IMG/VR virus record: IMGVR_UViG_3300004369_000035
Coordinates: 1-45,189 of that record
Length of the DNA: 45,189 nt
Source of the DNA: a virus
Reading direction: 5' to 3' (one strand)
Numbering within the stretch: the stretch's first letter is position 1; every line of letters starts with the position of its first letter. Positions 12,988-22,200 of the stretch are shown here, one piece after another. The notes beneath the pieces are model-generated. The model had not been told where the DNA came from, searched no databases, and saw only the letters and a list, made by a program, of their open reading frames with translations. The translations under genes and the position numbers were made by a program.

Positions 12988-12997
12988 CACTGAAAGT

Positions 12998-13195
12998 ATG
13001 AACAACGAACTTATCACCATCGCCAATAAGTTTCTTGGTGAATGGGCAATCATCGCCAGCGACATTCCAAGCGTTGTAAAGTCATTCCGTCGCTACCTGA
13101 ACCTTGAGACTGACTACAGCGAAGCCTTAGACAGCGCGGCGGTTCACGAATGGTTTGCCCACCGCCTCAGCCCACAATGGGCGGGCAATCACTAG
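12998..13195 (+). CDS. hypothetical protein, 65 aa
   Basis: Helical, Trp-containing; no recognised motif. Monocistronic between element copy 24 and a hairpin-rich non-coding stretch. Confidence 0.7.
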   Translation: MNNELITIANKFLGEWAIIASDIPSVVKSFRRYLNLETDYSEALDSAAVHEWFAHRLSPQWAGNH

Positions 13196-13227
13196 CCCTT
13201 CGTAAGGACTTGGCGCGAGTAAAGTGT

Positions 13228-13330
13228 CAGCCCCGACTGTCGGCTCGCATCGGGCTGCGCCTTCACTCAGGGGGGCAGGGGGGGGGCAAGCCCCCCACAA
13301 CCCCCCGTCGTGGCAATTAGGCTTCGCCTA
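13228..13330 (+). other. hairpin-rich non-coding stretch
   Basis: In the gene-free interval 13196-13402: CAGCCCCGA/TCGGGCTG stem (13228-13257), a nested pair of G6 tracts (13270-13275, 13278-13286) facing C6 tracts (13291-13296, 13301-13306) with a CAAG loop, and TAGGC-TTC-GCCTA (13318-13330). Could be tandem terminators or a structured RNA; the G tracts could also form a quadruplex. Confidence 0.5.
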
Positions 13331-13402
13331 GCGGCGCAGTCCCGATGTCGCCGACGAGATGCGTTTACGAACGGGAGTCCCGAGTGGAGAGTTGTGGTAG
13401 CG

Positions 13403-13416
13403 CATAATGACCGATA
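13403..13416 (+). promoter_or_regulatory. start-associated element copy 25
   Basis: CATAATGACCGATA, 25 nt before ATG 13428. Confidence 0.75.
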
Positions 13417-13427
13417 GCGTGAAAGGT

Positions 13428-13616
13428 ATGACAAACAAAACCAAAATCAAAGGATTACCAAGAAGCATAATTCAGCAAGGAAATGTCCTGCAAATCTGGG
13501 TGGAAAGCCCTACTGGTGACAGTTCGGATAGCCAGATACTGGAAATCCGTTGTCTGGATGACGCTCAATGCGCCAACCTATTCACGGCTTGGGTGGAAAT
13601 GGCGGGTCTGAACTAA
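13428..13616 (+). CDS. hypothetical protein, 62 aa
   Basis: Short strand-rich protein (VLQIWVESPTGDS, ILEIRCLDDAQC). Unknown. A tiny GTG frame of 18 codons follows at 13619 but has no independent support. Confidence 0.68.
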   Translation: MTNKTKIKGLPRSIIQQGNVLQIWVESPTGDSSDSQILEIRCLDDAQCANLFTAWVEMAGLN

Positions 13617-13692
13617 TCGTGGCATCGCTACTCACCGTGGTCACCTTGCGTTTCCCAAAGCGCAAAGGCGAGTAAGCGAAATCACCCGACTC

Positions 13693-13725
13693 ACCCAGCC
13701 GACCCCTTCCCTTCCACGGCTGGGT
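13693..13725 (+). terminator. 9-bp hairpin terminator
   Basis: ACCCAGCCG and CGGCTGGGT around a 15-nt loop, followed by GGGTTTC, between the 62-aa gene and element copy 26. Confidence 0.55.
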
Positions 13726-13763
13726 GGGTTTCGGGGCTCCGTTGTCTCAATGTGAAACAAGTA

Positions 13764-13777
13764 CAAAATAACCGATA
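13764..13777 (+). promoter_or_regulatory. start-associated element copy 26
   Basis: CAAAATAACCGATA, the only copy with CAAAAT; 24 nt before ATG 13788. It would drive the SSB operon, and its weaker hexamer may lower expression. Confidence 0.7.
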
Positions 13778-13787
13778 GGATAAAAGT

Positions 13788-14030
13788 ATGAGCGAAATAA
13801 CCAAAGAAGAAGCGCAGTTGCTGGTGACAAAGCATCTCAGCAAATGCATACAAGAGTGGGCTGGCGGAGAAGGCACAGAAGAAGACCAAGAAGCAGGCGA
13901 CGAATTTGCCCGTTTGGTCATTGACGCATTAGACTTACAAGTAGTTGCAGTTGAGCACCTCGGAGACGGTGGGGCTTACACTGCACGAATAAACCTAATC
14001 ACGACAACCAAGGAAGCGAGTACCAAGTAA
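13788..14030 (+). CDS. hypothetical protein upstream of SSB, 80 aa
   Basis: Acidic helical N-terminal half (KEEAQLLVTKHLSKC), then a strand segment. Stop TAA overlaps the ATG of SSB (TAATG), so the two are translated together. Function unknown; a replication-associated role is only suggested by position. Confidence 0.72.
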   Translation: MSEITKEEAQLLVTKHLSKCIQEWAGGEGTEEDQEAGDEFARLVIDALDLQVVAVEHLGDGGAYTARINLITTTKEASTK

Positions 14031-14494
14031 TGGCAACAGCAACACTTACAATTTCGGGGAATGTCACCAACGACCCTGAACTCCAAATCACGCAAAGCGG
14101 GGCTGGCCGTCTTTCGTTCGGAGTAGCAGTCAACTACGGGTATACAGATGCCCAAGGCGAGAAGCAAGAGAAGACCTCGTACTTCAATGTCACCGCATGG
14201 CGTTACTTGGCGGAGAACTCAGCACGCACACTTGAAAAAGGTATTGGCGTTGTCGTCACAGGTCGCCTTGAACAGCGTTCGTACGAAGACAAAGAAGGCA
14301 ACAAGCGTTCAGCAGTGGAACTGATTGCCGAAGAAATCGGCATTGCAACACGTTCGCTGGAAAGCGTTGAGCGCCGTGCCAAGCAGGAAAACGGTGGCGG
14401 TCAGCAGTCTCGCCCAGCATCATCGGCCCCGCGTACACGCCCAGCAACAGCGAAAGTCGCAGTGGGAGTAGAGCCTGAGGGCGAGCCGTTCTGA
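14030..14494 (+). CDS. ssb: single-stranded DNA-binding protein
   Basis: 154 aa. N-terminal OB fold of bacterial SSB type: TLTISGNVTNDPEL, FGVAVNYGYTD, SYFNVTAWRYLAENSARTL, KGIGVVVTGRLEQRSYEDKEG (residues 1-105). A low-complexity Gln/Gly/Pro linker follows, and an acidic tip EPEGEPF replaces the usual DDDIPF while keeping the terminal Phe that recruits partner proteins. Protects ssDNA during phage replication. Expressed from element copy 26 with the 80-aa gene. Confidence 0.95.
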   Translation: MATATLTISGNVTNDPELQITQSGAGRLSFGVAVNYGYTDAQGEKQEKTSYFNVTAWRYLAENSARTLEKGIGVVVTGRLEQRSYEDKEGNKRSAVELIAEEIGIATRSLESVERRAKQENGGGQQSRPASSAPRTRPATAKVAVGVEPEGEPF

Positions 14495-14694
14495 ATCGAA
14501 TCCGCACGTCCGTCTTGTGGTTCGTCTACAAACGTTTTGACGACATCTCCACGTGGTTTGGATTGAAATCCTTGCGTATTGTCAGGAAACTGAATAAGCA
14601 AGACCCAAAGCACACGGATAAACGATGGGCTAGGGGGTCACAGTGGGCTGGAATGTACAACCAGAAGTCAAAAGCGTCATGGGGTTCCGACTGA
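14491..14694 (+). CDS. basic hypothetical protein, non-ATG start
   Basis: Open frame beginning CTG 14491 in a CTGA overlap with the SSB stop, behind GAGGGCGAG; a stop lies five codons upstream, so no ATG is available. TTG 14515 is the alternative. The product is basic and Trp-rich (RWARGSQWAG). The frame and position argue for a real gene; the start is unsure. Confidence 0.42.
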   Translation: MNRIRTSVLWFVYKRFDDISTWFGLKSLRIVRKLNKQDPKHTDKRWARGSQWAGMYNQKSKASWGSD

Positions 14695-14757
14695 GTACTG
14701 CTTCGTTAATCCAATCCTGAGAGTTTGGAACGGGGCCCTCAACGTGAAAAAGGAAAA

Positions 14758-14928
14758 ATGAAATACGTCAGGTGCCTAGCAAAGACGATTAAGGGCGAGC
14801 AATGCAAGAATGGGGCCATGTGGGGCACCACTTGTTGCGGTACCCATCAAGACCAAATCCAAGTTATTTGGGATAAACCCATGAACGTTCTGAGCGCAAA
14901 AAAATCTGGTGCGACTCCCAAGACTTAG
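14758..14928 (+). CDS. small Cys/His protein, DUF5763-like
   Basis: 56 aa. RCLAKTIKGEQCKNGA then CCGTHQDQ resembles short proteins with the pattern RCxAxTKxGxxCxxxA...CxxH, seen in phages and mobile elements. Probably one zinc site. ATG 14758 has an AAAAAGG ribosome-binding site 5-6 nt upstream. Its stop overlaps the stop of the convergent gene at 14925, marking the border between the plus-strand arm and the minus-strand block. Confidence 0.65.
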   Translation: MKYVRCLAKTIKGEQCKNGAMWGTTCCGTHQDQIQVIWDKPMNVLSAKKSGATPKT

Positions 14929-15227
14929 TACTTAAAGTCCTCTGGGTTGGCGTCTTTGTTCCGTTGGAAATAAAGTGAGTGCGCCCTATCAGGGTCGCTG
15001 TGTGTCTCATTCATGTAGTCGAGTGCTTCTTTGACGAGGCTCCCATACTTGTATCGGGCCGTGTCGTGTCGCCACGCCTTTATCAATTCTCTGTAGCGAC
15101 GCCTAACTTTCTTTTTCGTGAGTGGCGGGAAATTGGACAATTCGCCCAGAAGTATGTGCTCCTGCTCACGAGGGGTGATGTACCAATCCCCGTCTTTGTC
15201 TACTTCGTTTGGGTCCCACTGCGTCAC
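14925..15227 (-). CDS. hypothetical protein, 100 aa
   Basis: Last gene of the leftward block. Helical and charged; KKKVRRRYRELIKAWRHDTARYKYG resembles a J-domain-like or HTH helix but without an HPD motif. It overlaps the DUF5872-like gene by ATGA. Confidence 0.72.
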   Translation of the reverse strand: MTQWDPNEVDKDGDWYITPREQEHILLGELSNFPPLTKKKVRRRYRELIKAWRHDTARYKYGSLVKEALDYMNETHSDPDRAHSLYFQRNKDANPEDFKY

Positions 15228-15712
15228 GATTTGGCCCTGTACTTCTTTGCAATCTTAGCGACACTCTCGGTGTTGCGCACGAATTGCTTGCCGCCTTGCA
15301 ACTTCTTTTTGTTTGTGGCAGCACGTTGTGATGGGGTGAGACGCTTCCATACCCTGTCTGGCAGGTAGCGCCGCATCTTGCCGCCCCGCCCTGCAGGTTT
15401 GCCATCAGAAGTTCTCCAACGCTGACGAGTCCACTTCTTTAGCGAACGCTGTTGTCGTGTGCGCTTGCCCGTACGATAGCCACCGCCCGCTTTGCGGTAT
15501 TCCTGTGCAACCATCTGCGCCTTGCGAGCAGACCATTGTCCAGGTCTGCCACCAGACGACCCAGCCATAATGCGACGCTTGATGCTCTCACGCAGGGCTG
15601 GTTTGGTGTAGTTACCGTCTTTGTACTCGAGCGGGGCGTTGGCCAAGAAGTCTTTGACCGAATCGTTCACCCACTTTTGGGTGCGCTGGCTATTTCTTTC
15701 TTCTCTGTACAT
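15224..15712 (-). CDS. DUF5872-like protein
   Basis: 162 aa, very basic. The conserved stretch YTKPALRESIKRRIMAGS then GGRPGQWSARKAQ, EYRKAGGGY, SLKKWTRQRWRTSDGKP, RYLPDRVWKRLTPSQ and GKQFVRN matches my memory of the DUF5872 family, found in giant eukaryotic viruses, phages and some bacteria; no biochemical function is known. High Lys/Arg content suggests nucleic-acid binding or packaging. Its first 23 nt overlap the 66-aa gene. Confidence 0.82.
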   Translation of the reverse strand: MYREERNSQRTQKWVNDSVKDFLANAPLEYKDGNYTKPALRESIKRRIMAGSSGGRPGQWSARKAQMVAQEYRKAGGGYRTGKRTRQQRSLKKWTRQRWRTSDGKPAGRGGKMRRYLPDRVWKRLTPSQRAATNKKKLQGGKQFVRNTESVAKIAKKYRAKS

Positions 15713-15890
15713 CTGGGTTCCGCTGTTTCTTGTCGTTTTTCATTCTGCGAAGCATTGACTTTCTGACCCCAAGGCGCCACATTTGGTGTTCGCCTTCTTG
15801 TATTTCCATCATGTCGTCTTTTTCTTGGTCTGTGAATCCATCCCAAATCAACTCGGAAATGGGCTTTTTCTTTGGCTTATCCTGATTCAC
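15690..15890 (-). CDS. small charged protein, 66 aa
   Basis: MNQDKPKKKPISELIWDGF, acidic centre, then basic C-terminus. Unknown. ATGA overlap with the 111-aa gene; middle of the five-gene leftward chain behind the giant gene. Confidence 0.68.
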   Translation of the reverse strand: MNQDKPKKKPISELIWDGFTDQEKDDMMEIQEGEHQMWRLGVRKSMLRRMKNDKKQRNPDVQRRKK

Positions 15891-16222
15891 GGCAATTTGT
15901 CCAAATCTTCTTTGTATCTCACCTTTAGGTCGGGATACTTATCAACCATATCGTTGATGGCGCGAACGATATCCACCAGTTTACGCTTTGATTGGCGCTT
16001 ACGGCGCTCGTATTCACTCCCTGTTCGCTCCATTGTGGACTGCTCATCGTCCTCGTACCCACGCGGCGGGGCGCCCGTGATGTCAAGGGCAAAACGAAGC
16101 AGATTATGGAAATCTTCTCGTTGTCTGGAGGTTGGCGACTGCTTAGTTGGCTCGTATGTTTCCGCTTCTTTTAGGATTTCGGCGAGTTCCACACCATCCA
16201 TTGAGTCTATTTTCTTAACCAT
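15887..16222 (-). CDS. hypothetical protein, 111 aa
   Basis: ATG 16222 lies in an 8-nt overlap with the 3' end of the giant gene (ATGGTTAA), indicating translational coupling. An apparent longer reading into the giant gene is rejected because it would use another frame of that gene. Sequence MVKKIDSMDGVELAEILKEA with a basic middle (YERRKRQSKRKL). Function unknown; probably a late protein made with the polyprotein. Confidence 0.75.
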   Translation of the reverse strand: MVKKIDSMDGVELAEILKEAETYEPTKQSPTSRQREDFHNLLRFALDITGAPPRGYEDDEQSTMERTGSEYERRKRQSKRKLVDIVRAINDMVDKYPDLKVRYKEDLDKLP

Positions 16223-19200
16223 TTGCGGTTTGCTCCATCTCTCTTCTCGAACGAAGGGTTGCTTCATACATTTCGTCAACGCTACCAACGAGTTCGTGAT
16301 ATTCGGACACGACCATACCTTGCTGTCGGAGGGTGAAGCCCATCTTTTCCCAGTACGGCCTACTGCTGTCGGTGGTCTCCAGGAACACTTTCTTTCCATT
16401 CTTGCCCGTGGAATCCTCGAGTACTTTCTGGAACAAGAAACTCCCCATTCCCTCAACATTTTGGAAACTGACCAAATAGTCAACGTATGCCATGCGCCCC
16501 GTGATTCTGTCTTCTGGCGGAAGTGAAGTGGCATCTCCTCCTCTTTGCGACGGGATGCCTGGCGCCTCAAAGGTCACGTCTACACTCAGGAAACCCCACA
16601 TGGCCATTCCAGCAAGCGTTCCGTCGGCATTCTTGATGATTACGTACTTATTATCGTACTGGTCTCCTCTTGGGCGAGCGGAGTTGGCCTGTAGGTTTCT
16701 CATCATTAGGCGTGCGAGTCGGTTCGCTTCCATGCCTCTGTTGATTACCTCTTCTTTTCTGTCAAGGTCTTCCAACTGTTCTTCAATGTCGCCAAATTTC
16801 CATTCGTCCCTGAAGGGCAATTTGCCCTCATCCTGCATTTTTTCGAGTCTGTAATACCGTTCCTGCAAGGCTAACCGTTTGTCCTCTAGCATCTCAAGTG
16901 CTCGGTCGAGTTTTCTATCGGTGCCATCCAGCAGAAGATTGACTTCGTCAAACTCTTGTTTGCTGAACTCACTTTCTTTCTTGATGTTAATCTCAATACC
17001 TTCCAGTGATGCCCGTGCTAATTCTGCACGGAAGCCGACACCTTCCAGTTCGACCTTTACTGGGTCACTAAGAGAGATGTCTCTTCGCGACGGTTCGCCA
17101 ACCGAACGAAGCGACCCTGATGGGCGCAGTGTGCTCTTCTGTCTGTCGACCGTGTTCGACGCGGCCCCGCTAGAACGCAGGCTGCTGCTTGATGCTTCCG
17201 TGCGTTGCCATCCAATGTCAGACGGTTCAATGCGCACGAATGGGTCCCATGGCGTATCGGTGAACATCCTTGAGATGTGTGGGTCATCCTCATTCAACGG
17301 GTCAAGACGCAATGCCCGTAACACCTCTGGTGTAAGGTCTCGCTCCATCGCTTCTTGTAATTGTCTTTGTGTACCTGAGGAAAGGGGTCTCTCTTCAAAC
17401 AATTGCGTTTGACTAAGGCCAGTAATTATCTCCGCCTTTTCAATCTCGTCAATTGTTGGGTCGTCTTGAACACTCGTGATGATGTCGTTGAGGAACCTGT
17501 CCATGTCGCTTCTTTTTGCTTCTGTTTTACCGCTCTTGGAGCCCGTGACGGAAACAAGGCCAGAACTTTCCAGTAAGTCTCTGGTCTCTTTGGATAGGGA
17601 GTCATACAAATCTCTTTGTTCCCTTGTCCACCTTAGGCCAAGACCCTCTTCCATGGTCATTCTGTCAAAGAAGTCAGACTGAACTGCTTGGCTATCTACG
17701 AAGTCGCGCCAGAACTCGGGGCCCATAGTCGCGTAAGGCCATAAGTTTGACATGAACTCACCATGTCTGGTGAATGCCTGCCCTAACACGAAGTGTCCTA
17801 TCTCATGGGGCCCGCTATTGAGTGCGTCGGAATCGGTGAGTCGTGGCATGTTGCGCGAGCCCAAACGCATGGACATGAATGCGCTCAATGCAATTTCAAA
17901 CATCGAAAGCATCGAAATTTCAGATGCTGGTGAGCCATTTTGGAACATGTCATTAGTTCTCGTCGCTGCATTCACGAGTTTTTGGAGTCTTTCGGCTACT
18001 TCGCTCTTTGAGAGCCCTTCTGATTCTCGCAGCAAGTGGACAAATCGCTCCCCGAGTCTTTCGTACATCTGGATATGGCTTTCAATTCGCTTAAGTTCCA
18101 TGAATACCATGTTTTCCATGTGGCGGCCAGCAGGAGTTGGAGCGAATTCCATCATCTGCGCGTGCTCGCGCGCCTTGGCGAGGTGAGTTCTAATTGCAGT
18201 CAGGCCGCTCGTTACATTTAAGGCGTTTTCTCCTTCTTCGGCGAATTCGTTTTCGCGCCGTATGGAAAAATCTGTGACACCAACCGCATTAAACATCGCC
18301 TCTACAACAGCATCATTGGTACCCGAATACCCGTCTCTGCCCTGGGCCAACATTTCCACCAGATATCTAGGGCTTTCTGACTGACCCTCTTTTCTTTCTG
18401 CCAATTTCCTGTTCACCGACATCACCAAGTTTCCTCTGGTGTCGTAGTAGCGCACAAAATCTCCGTCAAACTTTGGGTCGCCGAAAAGCATGAACGACTC
18501 GTATGAGCCGCTTTCGCCCTTAAGGTCAGACCCAACCCTGCTGACGGCCCCGTTGTCATCACGTGATTCATAAGCGCCAAACATCTTGTTTAAACGATTG
18601 ACCGTTCGTGCCCACGCGCCGTGGATACTGGCCAGACGCTCGTATGTGGGCGCACCCATGGCGCGAATCATGGCTAAGTCAACTTCGTCAACAAGAACGT
18701 CGGCAATTTCTTCGTGAACAGGCCCATTGATTTTCTTTACTCTGTGGCCTTCAATGGCTTGGATACCCCAGCCTGATTGAGCGGCAATCTTGGCCGTCTC
18801 TTTGACTATTTCCTTGAGCACCTCTCTATCTTCGTCAGTTAGTGGCTCTGGCAACATCTCGTCCAATGGCATACGACTACCGAAACCAACTTCAATTTCT
18901 TTATCGGAATTATCAATTATGTCTTGTAGTTGGTCAATACTGAGCGGGTCTTGTGGTGACAGGAGAAGGAACATAACTCTGCCGTATTTCCCGTCAATCA
19001 TGAGGTCTTGTTCTTTTACGTCGTACTTGCCTAGTCGCTCAAGTAGCCGTGAGTGGAAGCGGTCTCCTCTTGGAACACTTGGTCGTTCAGGCGGGGCCCC
19101 ACGTGATGCAAGTCCCTGTGAACGCAGGTTGACACCACGAATCATTGGAAGTTTGGCACCGCGCCCAGACGAGCGAAGTGTCAACACATAGTCGTCATCT

Positions 19201-22200
19201 GCGAGGTCTGGTCTGTGCGGTTCAAGCAATCGCTTTGCTGAATTGAGTGCGTTGTCCCTTTCTCCCTCGTAAGGTGTGCTACGAGCAAGTCGTGCTGACG
19301 CAATAATCTTCCTCCACACTTTGAGTGGAACCCCCTTGGGCACCCGTGAGGGCTCGGAGGGTGTTGCGTCAATGAGCGCCTCTTCGTATTGGGCGTTGTA
19401 TTCCTCGCGAAGAAGGTCATCGTGACGTGCGCTCCATGTCTGCCTTTCTCCTCTTGTAATGTCTTTGATTATGTCCCTAAACTCCATTTCACGAGCGCTA
19501 AGTTCTGGTCTGGTGAATAGATACCCGCGCTCTTGATTCTTGCGCCAACTTTCGTATTCTGGGTCAAAGAATGAACGGTAGATTTCCTCAAGCGCCCTGT
19601 CTGCATACAAATCTGCGTCTTCGTCTCGTGCATAAAGGGTTTCGTCGATTTCGTCCATTTCCCACCTGATATCGAATTCGTCGTCAAGAAGGTCTTGTAG
19701 CAACTTGTGGCGCATTGATATTTCCGATTCAGGTATTGCTTGTTCCTCGAGTTTGGCTAGTAGGTCAGCAAGTTTGTTCCTGTAATCCTCGGGTACGTCT
19801 TGGGACGCGGGTTCGTTCAGGAACTTTCTCAACGCGAGTATGAATCCTTGCTCTTTCTCCCATTCCTCGATGACGTCATTAACGGTGGCGATATCTTGTG
19901 CGATGGAGTCGGAGAAATCCTTCATGTCCATTTCTTTTTCGGTTTTCAAATCTGTTCTATCGTTAATCTCCTGAGTGATTGACGCATCTAGTTCTGGCGT
20001 TAGTTCCCCAGCCTCGTCTAGTTCGATGAACCTGCTTTCAAGTTCCATGATTTCGTCATCGAGTTCTTCAATCTCGTTTGATAGTTCTTTGTAACCTCTC
20101 ACCCTTCGAGAAAGGTCAAGCATGTATTCGCCCTTTGATGAGCCAGGCAACATCGGGTTGGGTTTGCGTCTTTCTTCACGCCCACTTCTCCAAGCCTTTA
20201 GCCTCTTTGCCAAGTCGGTGTTACCACTACTTCTCAGTGAGGTGGACGGTGGGTTTATTCCGTAATCTTGTCTTAGCAAACGGCTGTACGAACGAGACTG
20301 AAGTCGTAGTGGAGTTATGTCGAGTGGGTCGTTCATGCGCAACAACGTCGGGGCCCCGTCATCACCGAGCATCATTGTCGTGGCCACTCCACTGCTGCGT
20401 AACGAGCGAGGGTTCCGAGGGGTTACGGTTATGCCCGCGATTTTGCTGATGTCCGCCAGCGAAAGTGGTTCGTCGACCATTGTCAAGGCACCTCTGTTGA
20501 GCACGGCAATTCGCTTTCGTGTTTCGCCAGCACCCGTTTCGTCAAGGAAGTCATAACCAAGCAGTGTCGCAATTGTTTGCTTTCTACGCTGAATGCCTGG
20601 CTGTGAAAGCCCTTCAGTCAACAGTTTGGATATCCATTTAAATTGCTCCTCAATTTTGTCTCTGTCCGTATCATTCGCTGCTCCTCTGAGCATTGTGAGG
20701 TGGTCGGCAAAACTTCCAAATATCGCACGCATGTCCGATTGTCTTGCTTCTGGAAAGTATTCGTCAAGAAACTTTACAAAGTTTTCGTCGTGGAGGATGA
20801 AAACGTCTTTCCCTGTTTCTCTGTCTTTGACTTTGATGTAGATGGGTCGGCCCCTATGGGTGAACCTATCTGCGTTGAGCAAGTCTTCTCCAGAAATAGC
20901 CATCAATTTATTAAGGGCGTCTTTCGCGTCACTTCTGGTTTGCGTGACCTCGTCACTTGTTATCCATTTTGCATTTTGGTCTGTGACCCCCAATAGCCCG
21001 ACTTTGTTTGTTGCTGGGTCAACCGATGGGTCGTTGGGGTCGGCAAAACGTTCCACGTATTCCCCAGGCGTTGTCGTAAATATTGGGTCAAAGGTGAATC
21101 GCTTATCTTCGTTATCCCATTGCCTACCCCTCGTTGCGTGCAAGAAATTGCCAGCCGTTTCTATGAGTTGAGGAACATCGCTTCTACGCCGTGAGTCTTG
21201 ACCTATGCCTACGAGCACGAAAGACTCCAATGTGAGTGCTCTGCGTCGTATCAGGGACGGGGCGCTGCCAACGTCTATGAGTTTGGGAAGAGCGTCTCCG
21301 CCAGCAATTTCGCGAGCCAAGAGCGTCTCTGAGGTGCTGATGGCTCGAGTAGTTGTATCATTCGTTGAATTGTCGCGCAAGGTGGACAAACGAGATACCC
21401 TGGCTACAACTTCTCGTGCATCAATTCTGTCGCTGTCAGCAGCGTAAGAAGCACCCGTATTCCATGTCATTGGAAGGAACATGTCCATGGGGCCACCCTG
21501 GCTACGTTCCTCGGCTATTGCGATTCTTCGTGCGACTACGGCTCCAGTTGGGTCTTCGTCGTCTATGACGAAAGAGGGGAGATAGTCGGGGTCATCATTA
21601 TTCGAATTATCAAGTTGTATCTTGAACGTTCCCTCGTAAACACCTCGGAATAGACCCTTCCATTCTTCGAGTTGCGCGTTACTCATTTCGGACGTATCAA
21701 GAAGATTTGCCAACATAACCATGTTGGCTCTTCTTGGTTTTTCGGGGTCACGCTGTTCATCTTGAATTGCAAGCGCCAACCAAAGCGCCAGACGTTCGCG
21801 TAATCGCTTGTCGCTATCCGCTAAGTTGAGAGAAGAACCGCCTAAATTTGTGTACCTAATATTGCCTTCTCTGTCGATACGGCCAGCAATGAGTTTTTCA
21901 AATCCAAGAGGGGGTGGGTATGTTGACTCTCTTGTCTTTTGGTTAGGCGAAGTTGCGGCAATGATGAATTCCACGGCCTTTCTGAGTTGTGTGTAATTAA
22001 CTGCCGAGCCTGGGTCGCGCCCGTTTTTATCTCTGGCTGTATGGAACCCGTGACGTGGCCAAACAATCGGGCCATCGTTGGCTGCAGATAGCAGAACCTG
22101 AGTTTCTGGAACTTGCTTCCACCACTGCCACGAATGCTGATTGATTATCGTTGCTGCTCCGCCGCCCGCACCCTCCATGTTTATGTTGGAGTGCTCAACT

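Noticed and set aside
15783-16526. Long plus-strand frame (about 247 codons) opposite the end of the giant gene
   Set aside because: Shadow of the minus-strand genes; no ribosome-binding site, and the minus frames have coherent overlaps and protein motifs.
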